This document shows, piece after piece, positions 16,888 through 25,509 of a stretch of 64,000 nt of DNA. Numbering within the stretch: the first letter of the stretch is position 1; the number at the start of each line of letters is the position of its first letter. A program made the translations under genes and the position numbers. Location of the stretch: the NCBI GenBank assembly GCA_964469905.1, contig CAYXZW010000007.1, positions 44,577 to 108,576 on the forward strand, in the 5' to 3' direction. Origin of the DNA: MVRV01 sp964469905 (lineage in GTDB: Bacteria > Desulfobacterota > Syntrophia > Syntrophales > Smithellaceae). The notes under the pieces were generated by a model. That model did not search any database. It had not been told where the DNA came from and saw only the letters and a program-made list of their open reading frames with translations.

Positions 16888-18039
16888 TTACACCTTAATA
16901 TTTCCCGCTCTCATTGTCTTTGTTGCCAATAATGTATCCAGAGGGAATTTTTTGTGCAGTTCTTCGAGTTTTGCCAGCAGGACATTGTAGCCGATACTCT
17001 GCGCCAGGGCAAATGGTCCAAAAGGCGACCCGCCGCCGTTAGCCATCGCCAGATCGATCTCTTTGGGGTCGTCGGCAACACCTTCTTCCAGCAATTTGGT
17101 CGCTTCATTGACTTGCATAGCGATTAAATGGTTCACATCATATTCTTTAGTTGCTTTGGCCAGATCAATAGCTGGTCTGCCCTTAGACCAGTCATAGAAA
17201 CCCTTCCCCGTTTTTTTGCCCAGATTACCGGATTTCAGATAAGACATAATCGCCTCGGATGGTTTGTAGTCCTTGGAAAGAACTTGTGAAAAATATTCCA
17301 TCCCGTGCACGGCTATATCTATCCCCACATAATCCACCAGTTCAAACGGGGGCATCGGCATGACTGGTTTCAGCATCGCGTCGAACTCTTCGGGCGTGGG
17401 ATGTCCCGCTTCCAGGATCTTGGAAACGAGCAGCAGCGTGGGCTCATTTACCCTGTTGTAAATAAAACCGGGCGAATCTTTCTTTACGATTACCGGAACT
17501 TTCTTGATTTTCTTGGCTATATCATAACCGACGGCAATCGACTCATCGGATGTTTTACCGCCTTTGGTTACTTCTACCAGCTTCATCAGCAGAGCCGGAT
17601 TAAAAAAATGATAGCCGATTACTTTTTCCGGCCGGCCGGTGGCAGTGGCTATCTCTGTAATGCTGATATTGGATGTATTGGAGGCCAGAATGGCATGTTT
17701 GGGCGCATACTTGTCCAGATCGGCGAAAACGCTTTTTTTAAGTTCGAGTTTTTCCGGCACGGCTTCGATGACGAAATCAGCATCTTTCACCGCCTCCTGA
17801 AGATCAACCATGGGGATCAGGCGCGCCAGTGCATCGGCATAAGCCTCCGGTGTCATCTTGCCTTTTTCCTTAAACTTGTCGAAGCTAGCTTTAATACCGG
17901 CCATACCTTTATCTACATACTTCTTTTCGATATCCCGCAGGACAACCGTATATCCTCCCATGAGGCAGCAGGCCGCAATGCCATGCCCCATGTCTCCCGC
18001 ACCGATCATAGCAATTTTTTTTACATCTTCTGCTTTCAT
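16888..18039 (-). CDS. 3-hydroxyacyl-CoA dehydrogenase
   Basis: 383 residues. Rossmann motif IGAGDMGHGIAACCLMGG (near residues 12-29), the acidic RD residue that fixes NAD, the ASNTSNISITEIA segment and catalytic His in GYHFFNPALLMKLVEV, then two C-terminal helical domains with KDSPGFIYNRV. It oxidises (S)-3-hydroxyacyl-CoA to 3-ketoacyl-CoA, or runs in reverse in syntrophic or butyrate-type metabolism. AAAGGAG is well placed before the ATG. It is a free-standing dehydrogenase with no fused hydratase, as in butyrate and benzoate degraders. Confidence 0.94.
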   Translation of the reverse strand: MKAEDVKKIAMIGAGDMGHGIAACCLMGGYTVVLRDIEKKYVDKGMAGIKASFDKFKEKGKMTPEAYADALARLIPMVDLQEAVKDADFVIEAVPEKLELKKSVFADLDKYAPKHAILASNTSNISITEIATATGRPEKVIGYHFFNPALLMKLVEVTKGGKTSDESIAVGYDIAKKIKKVPVIVKKDSPGFIYNRVNEPTLLLVSKILEAGHPTPEEFDAMLKPVMPMPPFELVDYVGIDIAVHGMEYFSQVLSKDYKPSEAIMSYLKSGNLGKKTGKGFYDWSKGRPAIDLAKATKEYDVNHLIAMQVNEATKLLEEGVADDPKEIDLAMANGGGSPFGPFALAQSIGYNVLLAKLEELHKKFPLDTLLATKTMRAGNIKV

Positions 18040-18222
18040 CTTTAATCTCCTTTCTCCATTATGCTTTTGAGCTTATTTCCGATCTAAAGAAACAAAAAAG
18101 AACAAATACTTAATGACACGGAAGAAAAAGGCAACTCCATCAGGATTCCTTTTTTAGACGGAAAGATTCTGTCATTTTGTATAAAATATATTTCCCATCA
18201 AAGGTCATCATTTTCAATCTGC

Positions 18223-18810
18223 TTATTTTGTTGACGCTTTCTTCTTGCCCGTCATGAAATAAGAATGCTCCTGAACGGATATGAAACCATCTCCATTTTT
18301 ATCGATCTCTTTGAATCGCTTGGTCATCGCAGCCATAAATTCTTCTAGTGTGATTTTGCCGTCGTGATTCTGATCGGCAGCATAAAAGTTTACAGCCCAG
18401 AAAACAACACATTCATCATCGCTTATTTTTCCGTCCTGATTAGCATCAATTTTCTTCTTTGGTTCTGCTTTGATCTTTTCCGGAAACACGGCTTTCGGCC
18501 CGCACCAGAAGGCAACATATTCTTTGGCTACCAGCACACCGTCTTTGTCCGTATCCATGTCCCCGAAAAAACCTTTTGTGGCGGCATTGAACTCATCTGC
18601 CGTCAATTTGCCGTTTTTGTCGGTATCAATATCTTTGAACCGTCCCTGCCAGAATGCCGCGTGTTCCGCCACGGTAATCACCCCATCGCCATTAGCATCC
18701 ATCTGAGAATACACACTCCGGGCAACGCCCGGACTTTTTGTTTGAGCCGCTGCAATGCTGGAAACCGACAACAACATCAATAATCCTAAAACAACATAGA
18801 CTTTTTTCAT
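18223..18810 (-). CDS. Exported protein with six EF-hand calcium loops
   Basis: 195 residues. Signal peptide (KK then a hydrophobic core, cleavage near AAA-QT at about 22-23). Six canonical 12-residue calcium loops begin at residues 38, 62, 86, 122, 146 and 170, each with DxDxDG-type ligands and a Glu at position 12. The spacing within each triplet is exactly 24 residues, and the two triplets are offset by 84, so the protein looks like a duplicated three-loop unit. It is probably a periplasmic or secreted calcium binder with no catalytic domain. The start at 18810 is fixed by AAAGGAG and by the signal peptide; a longer frame reaches 18861. Confidence 0.85.
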   Translation of the reverse strand: MKKVYVVLGLLMLLSVSSIAAAQTKSPGVARSVYSQMDANGDGVITVAEHAAFWQGRFKDIDTDKNGKLTADEFNAATKGFFGDMDTDKDGVLVAKEYVAFWCGPKAVFPEKIKAEPKKKIDANQDGKISDDECVVFWAVNFYAADQNHDGKITLEEFMAAMTKRFKEIDKNGDGFISVQEHSYFMTGKKKASTK

Positions 18811-18930
18811 AATTATTCTCCTTTGCAGTGAATAACCGGGCATGGTATTCATCCCTGCCAACGGTTCCGATATTTGAGTAATTGTTTATGATAATTCCAT
18901 TTATAAATCAAGTTGATATCGCGGCTACTG

Positions 18931-19485
18931 TTATTTCTTATTGTTCCTGTCCTCTTTCCCCTTTTCTTCCTTTATGGTTGGTGATGGAGGCAAAATGGAC
19001 GGCACATCATCCCGCAGGGCATCGAGGATGTTTTGAAACGCGGTCCGGTTCTTTTCATTCAGATCACAGAGAATACGATGTGAATTATAGAGGGTTTTGG
19101 CCAGTTCGTCTCGATTCTCGTCACAGACGGCAATTCTTTCCATTTCGCAGTCCATGGGCAGCTCTCCGTGGATGATGTTGAAAACGGCAGGGAAACCGAC
19201 CCCTTCGAGAATGCGGTCAATATCATCATGAAGGGAAAAGATAGTAGCTTTGCGACCGAAGCGGTCGTGGATGTAATTGGCGATTCTCGCCAGAATACCG
19301 AGACACGTGCTGTCAATCATCCGGGTTTCCGTAAGATCGATCAGAACATCTTCGAAGTCTCCCCGGGCAAAAAGATGATCGAGATAATCATCCAGAGATG
19401 AACCCATCTGATAGCGGATCTTGCCCGTCAGCTTGAGGATAACGACATTACCCGCCCTGGCGAAACATACAGTTCCCTGATCCAT
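18931..19485 (-). CDS. STAS-domain anti-sigma factor antagonist-like protein
   Basis: 184 residues. A STAS fold covers about residues 5-105, with the phosphorylatable Ser59 in RMIDSTCLGILARIANY, as in SpoIIAA-type proteins. A C-terminal extension of about 60 residues ends in a Lys/Glu-rich tail and has no recognised domain. The start overlaps the stop of the response-regulator/phosphatase gene by one base (TAATG), so the two are translationally coupled: the phosphatase probably dephosphorylates this protein. A matching anti-sigma kinase was not seen in the window. Confidence 0.88.
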   Translation of the reverse strand: MDQGTVCFARAGNVVILKLTGKIRYQMGSSLDDYLDHLFARGDFEDVLIDLTETRMIDSTCLGILARIANYIHDRFGRKATIFSLHDDIDRILEGVGFPAVFNIIHGELPMDCEMERIAVCDENRDELAKTLYNSHRILCDLNEKNRTAFQNILDALRDDVPSILPPSPTIKEEKGKEDRNNKK

Positions 19486-20669
19486 TATCCGGCCCTCCGG
19501 CTGATAAGAAGTATGGCAATATCATCGGGCGTTCCGACGATATTATCCAGTCCCAGCTTTTCGGCGATCCCCTCAACTGTTGAATCATCGCTGCCGGTAA
19601 GAAGCCTGGCTAGATACTCTTCCTTCTCCTTCAATGTTTCCTGAGGAAGAATTTCCAGAATGCCATCGGAAAAGAGAGCCAGATCGAATCGGTCCGGGAG
19701 GGAAATGGTCTGGGCACTGTATTCGGCATGGGGGAAGAGGCCAACGGGAACATTTTTACCCGAAATGAATATCGATTGTTTTCCATCACTGAGAATGGGG
19801 CTCGGCGCCTGGCCACCGTTGGCGTAGATGAGAATGTTATCCTTTATGGATAAAACACCGTAGAAGATTGTTGCATATTTGCCGATCTTTTCGCCCAGCA
19901 GTGCCCGGTTTAAAATATCGAGCATGCTGTCCGGCTTCAGGATGTCGAATTCCCTTCCCTGTGCAAATCGTCGGAGATAGCGGTTGATATGGCTGCGCAG
20001 CAGAACTGTTACAATCGCCGAAGACACTCCGTGGCCGGAAACATCAACCATATAAAAACCGTAATGATCGCTATCGATGATGAAATAGTCAATGAAATCT
20101 CCGCTCAGATAAAGGGAAGGATAAAGAACGCGACTGAATCGATAGGGCCCCCGTTCCTGGTGGTTATCGGGAAAGAGATGAAACTGCATTTTCCGGGCCG
20201 CCGATTCGTCTTCTTCCAGTCTCCGAAGACTTTCCGTCAACTGCCGGTTCACCTCTTCGAGATGAACCATGTGCTCCCTTTTTTCCCTGAGCATGCGGGC
20301 ACGTTCGAGGGCTTTGGCGACGGCGTGCTTTATGACCATAATGCCTTCGACGGGTTTGGCTATATAATCCCAGGCACCCAGCTTGAGGGCATTGATCACA
20401 TCTTCAATTATACCCGTTCCCGTCACCATGATGATGGGCATTTCGGGATATTCTTGCGTCACCGCCTGCAGTACCTGCATCCCATCAATCTCCGGCATGC
20501 GTACATCACACAGGACAAGATCCGGATGCTCCCGGCGGCACATGTCAATGCCGATACGGCCGTTTCCGGCTTCCAGAACATCGTGGCCGATAATTTTCAA
20601 ATACTCGGACAGAACCGCCCGCATGGAATCATCATCATCAATAATCAGAATCCTGGCCTTTGTTTCCAT
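19485..20669 (-). CDS. Response regulator with SpoIIE/RsbU-type PP2C phosphatase
   Basis: 394 residues. Receiver domain (1-125) with the acidic DDDD cluster, phospho-acceptor Asp55 in LVLCDVRMPE and Lys105 in AKPVEG. A coiled-coil linker (about 125-165) precedes a PP2C-like SpoIIE domain with metal-binding SGDFIDYF, DVSGHG, FSDGILE and the final DDIAILLI. Phosphorylation would switch phosphatase activity toward the STAS partner encoded immediately downstream, giving a partner-switching module that links a kinase signal to a sigma factor or another output. A clean AGGAG precedes the ATG. Confidence 0.93.
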   Translation of the reverse strand: METKARILIIDDDDSMRAVLSEYLKIIGHDVLEAGNGRIGIDMCRREHPDLVLCDVRMPEIDGMQVLQAVTQEYPEMPIIMVTGTGIIEDVINALKLGAWDYIAKPVEGIMVIKHAVAKALERARMLREKREHMVHLEEVNRQLTESLRRLEEDESAARKMQFHLFPDNHQERGPYRFSRVLYPSLYLSGDFIDYFIIDSDHYGFYMVDVSGHGVSSAIVTVLLRSHINRYLRRFAQGREFDILKPDSMLDILNRALLGEKIGKYATIFYGVLSIKDNILIYANGGQAPSPILSDGKQSIFISGKNVPVGLFPHAEYSAQTISLPDRFDLALFSDGILEILPQETLKEKEEYLARLLTGSDDSTVEGIAEKLGLDNIVGTPDDIAILLISRRAG

Positions 20670-20893
20670 AGGCTCTCCTGATGATACCCTGAAGTGCCAA
20701 GCACGGGCAATTCACTTTCCCGTACACCTGAGCGTTTATCCCCGTAAACTGCCGACGATCCTATTCATCCCGGTTAACAGGACTGCTCCATGCATTATAC
20801 ACTTTTTTCAGAAAAAAACGCTGCAATATTTCCGGCCGAATTGCCTAATGTTAATTGGAATAATTTCCTTCACCTCCAAAACGAACGTGCGGA

Positions 20894-22021
20894 TCAGGAC
20901 AGAAGCGCTGCACCGATCTGCTCCTGCCGCTTCAGGATTCTCCGCTGACTGAGTGCACAAAGGGATTTCAAATCATTCTGCAGCATTTTGTACTCCGGAT
21001 TCAGTCCAATGCTTAAGCTTGTCAGGATCGCCGTGAGGCGTTCCGGAATTGTCGCAGTGAGGTGCATCCAGGGTATCAACAAAGGCAGAAAGACCTTTGC
21101 CTCTGCACTTTCCAGATCATCCGCTGCCTTCCGGGCCAGAATCTGCAGCATCGCAATCAAGGCATGCACTTCTCCCAGCTCTCTTTGCAACGGACGTTCC
21201 GCCGCGGACGCATGAAGGCGGAGCTCATCAATAGCAAGCACCTCCAGCCGGGCCAGAGCCCCTAAGATCGGTCCCGTCATCATCAGCTCTTCATAATTGC
21301 CGAATGGAAGCACTATTGACTCGTAGGCAGTTCCCTCCTGGCCTATAATCGCCGTTTCCGGGATTCGACAATCGGCAAGCATTATGCCGCCGTGCGGCGA
21401 GGGCTTGAGAAATGGCAGAGGAGCAGACGCCGCCAGGGACAGACCTTCAGTCTCCCGTGGTACAAGAAAGGCAGTGAAGCGCCTTTTCCCCATTTCTTCG
21501 GATGTAACAGCAATGACTATGTAGAGGTCGGCGATGGGTCCGTTAGTAAGATAAGCCTTTTGGCCGTTTAAGAGAAAGTGAGAGCCGTCGCGTTGTGCGT
21601 TTGTGGACAGGTGCTTGGGATGAGCACCGTGTCCGGGTTCGGACACCGCAAAGGAAACAGTGATATTTCCCCGGGCCATCTCCGGGAGGAGGAGCCGCCG
21701 TTGTTCCTCATCGCCAAACCGGGAAATGAGAAAACGGGCATCAACCTGCTGAACCAACCAGGAGAGCGCCAGCCCAAGGTTATGACCTTCGGCAACGAGT
21801 GCCTCACCCGCCAGAATCAGGTCACACCAGTTACCGCCGCATCCGCCGTGGATTTCCGGAATACCCAGCTCGAAAAGGCCTTCATCCCCCATTTGTCGCC
21901 AGAGATCGAGAGGAAAAATATCGGCACCGCCAAGATCCTCCCGGCCGGCAATATTTTCTCGTGCAAACCGCACAAAGCGGTCCAGTAGTTGTCGATTTTC
22001 GCAATCTTTATTCTCGGGCAT
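20894..22021 (-). CDS. Divergent acyl-CoA dehydrogenase family protein
   Basis: 375 residues. The N-terminal helical part (LWRQMGDEGLFELGIPEIHGGCGG) and beta domain (FAVSEPGHG, LNGQKAYLTNGPIADLY, FLVPRETEGLSL) fit the family. The usual C-terminal YRD/IYEGTNEI segment with its catalytic Glu is missing. Glu244 in GNYEELMMTG lines up with the alternative base used by isovaleryl- and long-chain-type enzymes, so activity is possible. TEPxAGSD is altered to SEPGHGAHP, which may change CoA or substrate binding. It starts one base after the stop of the VWA gene, so it is coupled to the MoxR-VWA pair. Substrate unknown; it could also be a non-catalytic relative. Confidence 0.85.
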   Translation of the reverse strand: MPENKDCENRQLLDRFVRFARENIAGREDLGGADIFPLDLWRQMGDEGLFELGIPEIHGGCGGNWCDLILAGEALVAEGHNLGLALSWLVQQVDARFLISRFGDEEQRRLLLPEMARGNITVSFAVSEPGHGAHPKHLSTNAQRDGSHFLLNGQKAYLTNGPIADLYIVIAVTSEEMGKRRFTAFLVPRETEGLSLAASAPLPFLKPSPHGGIMLADCRIPETAIIGQEGTAYESIVLPFGNYEELMMTGPILGALARLEVLAIDELRLHASAAERPLQRELGEVHALIAMLQILARKAADDLESAEAKVFLPLLIPWMHLTATIPERLTAILTSLSIGLNPEYKMLQNDLKSLCALSQRRILKRQEQIGAALLS

Positions 22022-22022
22022 A

Positions 22023-23408
22023 TCACATCACCAATTCCTCAATGAAACTTATCAACTGGTTTAAATTCCGGCACGGACGAACCTCATGGCAATACTGCCG
22101 ATAGGTGTAAATCTCACTGTCCGCCGTGCCCCAGATTGCTTCCGACTCGGGGTTGAGCCAGATCAGCCGGCGACAGCGATCACGCATCTCCCCCAGGATC
22201 GAATCCTCCGGGTTAAGGTAATTGGAGCGGGCGTCGCCGACAATAATCAGTGTCGTCTTCTTCGTCAGTATCTCCATAGAGTTACGTTTGAAATTACGGA
22301 AGGTTTCGCCATAGTCTGTCGTAGCGTCATAGTTGACATCCGCTTTCTTAAGGACGATCTCGATGGCCTCATTGATATCGTTTTGCTCAAATGTTTCGGT
22401 AACCTCCGTCAGACGGTCGACAAATACGAAACTGTTCACCCGATCGAAACAATCCTGGAGGGAATACAATAGATTCAGCATGAAATGCGCAGCCGACCAA
22501 ACAGAGCCGGATACATCGCAGAGTGTAACAATCCGGCTTCTCCGGAGTGCCTTGCGCCGGTATTTCAAATCGAGGGGAACACCGTTGTAACGCGCCGCGG
22601 CGCGGAGCGTCTTTTTGATATCCAGGCTTCCCCGATTCCGAACCGCAAAGCGGCGACTGCTGATGTTCTGGAGCTTGCGCACCAGGACATCGATGGCCTC
22701 ACGCATTTCCAGAGTTTCCCGGGCAGTGTAGGATGAAAACGGCTTCTCGCCCAATTGCTTGAGTCTTTCTCCCGCATCGTCACTTTTTTTTATGCCTTGC
22801 TGGTCTGAGAGCGGCTCGAACATCAGCAATTTCTGTGCTCTGGCGAGACGTTCCTCAAAATGCTTTGCCAGCAGAAGCCGGCCCGGAGCATTAATACCTC
22901 CGGATTCATCCCTAATGAGCGCCTGCGCGGCGGAACCAGCCCGTACAATCTGCATGAGAATTTTCAGGCGACCACCCAGAGGGGTCAGGTTAAACTTGAC
23001 GCTCTGAGATGAATCGTCGGACTCCGTCCGGAGGCGATGCAGCTCCTGCAACAGGGCATGGGGATCACCCGCCAGAAAATCTACGATCGTCTTATACTCG
23101 GCATCCTGAGAAGTGTCCTGTCTGAGGCGGTCCGTCAATTTCCGAATCTGCTCCCCGACCTGCCCGGCCTGATCCATATCGGCGGCATCGAGCCTGAGTT
23201 CATGGAAAAAGAGATGATAGAGGTGGTTAAAGTGATTGAGCTCCCGGATACTCTTCGCGAAGTTTGCCCGCAGGGCCGCCCGGAATTCCGGTTCGCAGGT
23301 GCAATCGATCCGCTCCAGGTGACGGAGGCAATCAAGCACCTCGGACGTCGATATCCTCAAGCCCGAAGCGCGGCAAGCGGAAATAAATTTCAACACAAGA
23401 TCAACCAT
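22023..23408 (-). CDS. CoxE-like VWA domain protein
   Basis: 461 residues. The C-terminal half has a von Willebrand A domain with a MIDAS motif in TLCDVSGSVWSAAHFML, a conserved Thr in the TTDYGETF segment and LIIVGDARSNY further on, matching CoxE-type proteins that work with a MoxR AAA ATPase. The N-terminal half is helical and charged and begins MVDLVLKFISACRASGLRIS, a typical CoxE start. The ATG at 23408 is 11 bases after the MoxR stop; the longer frame to 23555 would overlap moxR heavily. MoxR/VWA pairs act as metal-insertion or protein-remodelling chaperones; here the likely client is the coupled acyl-CoA dehydrogenase or an enzyme outside the window. Confidence 0.87.
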   Translation of the reverse strand: MVDLVLKFISACRASGLRISTSEVLDCLRHLERIDCTCEPEFRAALRANFAKSIRELNHFNHLYHLFFHELRLDAADMDQAGQVGEQIRKLTDRLRQDTSQDAEYKTIVDFLAGDPHALLQELHRLRTESDDSSQSVKFNLTPLGGRLKILMQIVRAGSAAQALIRDESGGINAPGRLLLAKHFEERLARAQKLLMFEPLSDQQGIKKSDDAGERLKQLGEKPFSSYTARETLEMREAIDVLVRKLQNISSRRFAVRNRGSLDIKKTLRAAARYNGVPLDLKYRRKALRRSRIVTLCDVSGSVWSAAHFMLNLLYSLQDCFDRVNSFVFVDRLTEVTETFEQNDINEAIEIVLKKADVNYDATTDYGETFRNFKRNSMEILTKKTTLIIVGDARSNYLNPEDSILGEMRDRCRRLIWLNPESEAIWGTADSEIYTYRQYCHEVRPCRNLNQLISFIEELVM

Positions 23409-23419
23409 AAGGGACAGCT

Positions 23420-24328
23420 TTATAGAAGGACTTTGTCGAGATTGTTGCGCACCTTTTCGATGTCGCTCTGGTACTTGCAGACAACATTTAAAGTATCCGA
23501 CACAACATCCGGTGACAGCGCTGCGGCCTGGAGCACCAACAGAGACTGCGCCCAATCAATGGATTCGGAGATGCTGGGATTCTTTTTCAGGTCCATAGAG
23601 CGAATCCGGCGGATCGCTTCAACCAGACCCTGCACCAGCTTTTCCTCAATCCCCGGCACCTTGAGCCTCACGATGCGGATCTCCAGATCACGTTCCGGAT
23701 AGTCGATATAAAGATGAACACACCGGCGCTTCAAGGCGTCGCTCATGTCGCGGTAGTTGTTGGATGTAAGCAGAACAAAGGGAATGTGTACAGCCTTGCG
23801 CGTACCCAATTCGGGGATGGATACTTGAAAATCACTTAACAATTCCAGAAGGAAGGCCTCGAACTCGGGATCGGATTTGTCGACTTCATCGAGCAGGAGA
23901 ACTACGGGCTTGGCCGAACTGATCGCCTGGAGAAGAGGCCGGGGCAGAATGAAGCGGTCGGAAAAGAAGGCATCTTCCTGAGCAGCAATGCGGTCAACCG
24001 CCGTGGTCAGTGTATCGGCATCGGCAATGATGTCGTTGATCCGGCCCTTGACCATCTGGGTGTAAAGGAGCTGTTTGGCGTATTCCCATTCATACAGCGC
24101 CTTCGACTCATCCAGCCCTTCGTAGCACTGGAGGCGGATCAGCTCCCGATTCAGGCTGCGAGCCACGGCCTTGGCCAGTTCCGTCTTGCCGACGCCGGCG
24201 GGACCCTCCACCAGAATCGGCTTCTGTGTCGCCTCCGCCAGAAACACCACCGTTGCGATCTCGCGTGAGGGAATGTATCCGGCTGCAGTCAGTCGCACCT
24301 GAGCATCGTCCACACTTTTATAATTCAT
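23420..24328 (-). CDS. MoxR-family AAA+ ATPase
   Basis: 302 residues. Walker A GPAGVGKT (42-49), Walker B VVLLLDEVDKSDPEFEAFLLELL, sensor-1 VLLTSNNYRDMSDALKRRC and a C-terminal helical lid. The wording LVEGPAGVGKTELAKAVA and the CYEGLDESKALYEWEYAKQLL segment place it with CoxD-like MoxR proteins. ATG at 24328 follows AAGGAAG at 8 bases; TTG at 24349 would start before that site. First gene of the tight MoxR - VWA - acyl-CoA dehydrogenase operon. Confidence 0.92.
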   Translation of the reverse strand: MNYKSVDDAQVRLTAAGYIPSREIATVVFLAEATQKPILVEGPAGVGKTELAKAVARSLNRELIRLQCYEGLDESKALYEWEYAKQLLYTQMVKGRINDIIADADTLTTAVDRIAAQEDAFFSDRFILPRPLLQAISSAKPVVLLLDEVDKSDPEFEAFLLELLSDFQVSIPELGTRKAVHIPFVLLTSNNYRDMSDALKRRCVHLYIDYPERDLEIRIVRLKVPGIEEKLVQGLVEAIRRIRSMDLKKNPSISESIDWAQSLLVLQAAALSPDVVSDTLNVVCKYQSDIEKVRNNLDKVLL

Positions 24329-24349
24329 AAAATACTTCCTTTTTTTCAA

Positions 24350-24669
24350 GCTTTTACATCAATCATGGTCGGAGGTCAAGGAATTCAGGGCCTGCGGCTG
24401 GGCTAAACAGGAATCGAAGCATCACCTCTTTCGCGCACTTACGTTGGGCATAGATTCTGCCTAATGTCGTTTCTAAAGGTAGTTTCTGCCGGATTTGAGA
24501 AAGCCGCCGACCTCGGTGATGAAACAAATGAGCCGAATAGTTTTATGGCAGACAGGAGTTCAATCCTTCAGTTAATATGCAAGGACGCTTTTCTTACGCT
24601 TCCTTGCATATAAAGTAATTTCTTATCAGCTATAAGCAGCAAGAGCACGAAGGACTCAGGTTCTGCTTC
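24350..24669. other. Intergenic stretch between two minus-strand operons
   Basis: About 320 bases with no plausible coding frame. It holds the inverted repeat at 24575-24611. Upstream of moxR no clear -35/-10 pair was seen. Confidence 0.4.
24575..24611 (-). terminator. Hairpin downstream of the corrinoid operon
   Basis: ATATGCAAGGA (24575-24585) pairs with TCCTTGCATAT (24601-24611): an 11-bp perfect stem with a 15-base loop, 59 bases after the stop of the last gene of the methyltransferase operon. There is no T-run on the minus strand. Confidence 0.5.
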
Positions 24670-25398
24670 CTAAGGGATAAAGCTTTTTGACTTTCTGTTA
24701 CGATAAAGGCAATTCTGTGCATTACAAATTTTACAGGTATAATCATTATATCGGATATTTTCCCCTAAACCAATAAATCCGCTTACCGATTTCATAGGGC
24801 ACATAAGGGAAACATCAGACAATTGTATTCCGCAGAAATTTTCGGGAAGCAAAGAAAATAGTTTGTGTTGCTCGGACACATTCCAACCGCAATAGCCGGG
24901 ACTATACCTATTGGAAATTTTAAATCCTCCAGAGGTCATTTGTTTAGAGAGTATATTTTGTATCCTATCCATGGCGGTCTCAACAACTGCTGAGCCTATT
25001 ACGTCAACGACATATCCTTTTATCATGTCGCCTTCTGCCATAAGTATTTTAGACAAATTACTAATTCCCAGCCCGGCTGTGCATGCAAATATGACTATTT
25101 TCTCGCTTCTTTTTAACTGGTTATACACAATTTTCTGAAGTTTAAAATCAATCATGTCAACGGATAATATGTGAGCGTTTTTGTTAAAGTCGAGATTATC
25201 TTTAATGATAAATCCGCCCTTAATTTCGCAATAATCTGCAGCAAGGGAAATCGCTTCGTCTATTATTTCAGGTAATGGTTCGGGTATAGCGTCAGGTTTG
25301 TATCCCATTAGTGATGAGAGTATTAATCGCGTAATCGCTAGTTCGTTAAACGAAAACCGATACATAAATACTTCTGCAACTTCAGTTTTTCTAATCAT
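24670..25398 (-). CDS. MetH-type B12 methyltransferase activation-domain protein with Cys motif
   Basis: 242 residues. The middle and C-terminal part matches the cobalamin-dependent methionine synthase activation domain: the SAM-binding RYSPGYCGW (164-172), SEQHKLFSLL and then CGIQLSDVSLMCPMKSVSGFIG. The C-terminus adds a compact CKICNAQNC motif (C222, C225, C230) that could hold iron-sulfur. In methionine synthase this domain re-methylates oxidised cob(II)alamin with SAM; as a stand-alone protein at the end of a corrinoid operon it most likely reactivates the corrinoid protein encoded at 27821-28456. The activator RamA plays that role in methanogens but has a different fold. Confidence 0.88.
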   Translation of the reverse strand: MIRKTEVAEVFMYRFSFNELAITRLILSSLMGYKPDAIPEPLPEIIDEAISLAADYCEIKGGFIIKDNLDFNKNAHILSVDMIDFKLQKIVYNQLKRSEKIVIFACTAGLGISNLSKILMAEGDMIKGYVVDVIGSAVVETAMDRIQNILSKQMTSGGFKISNRYSPGYCGWNVSEQHKLFSLLPENFCGIQLSDVSLMCPMKSVSGFIGLGENIRYNDYTCKICNAQNCLYRNRKSKSFIP

Positions 25399-25509
25399 CC
25401 TGCATTTCCCTGCATATTTTGGTAAACATTTAGAACCGCGTGAGATGCCGATCCGAAAGCATAGGGGGCTGTTCTGAGAACCAGGTTTGGGCTTATTTGT
25501 AAAAACTAT

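Noticed and set aside
23037..23702. 221-codon plus-strand frame over the MoxR/VWA junction
   Set aside because: Complement of two well-supported genes, without start signals.
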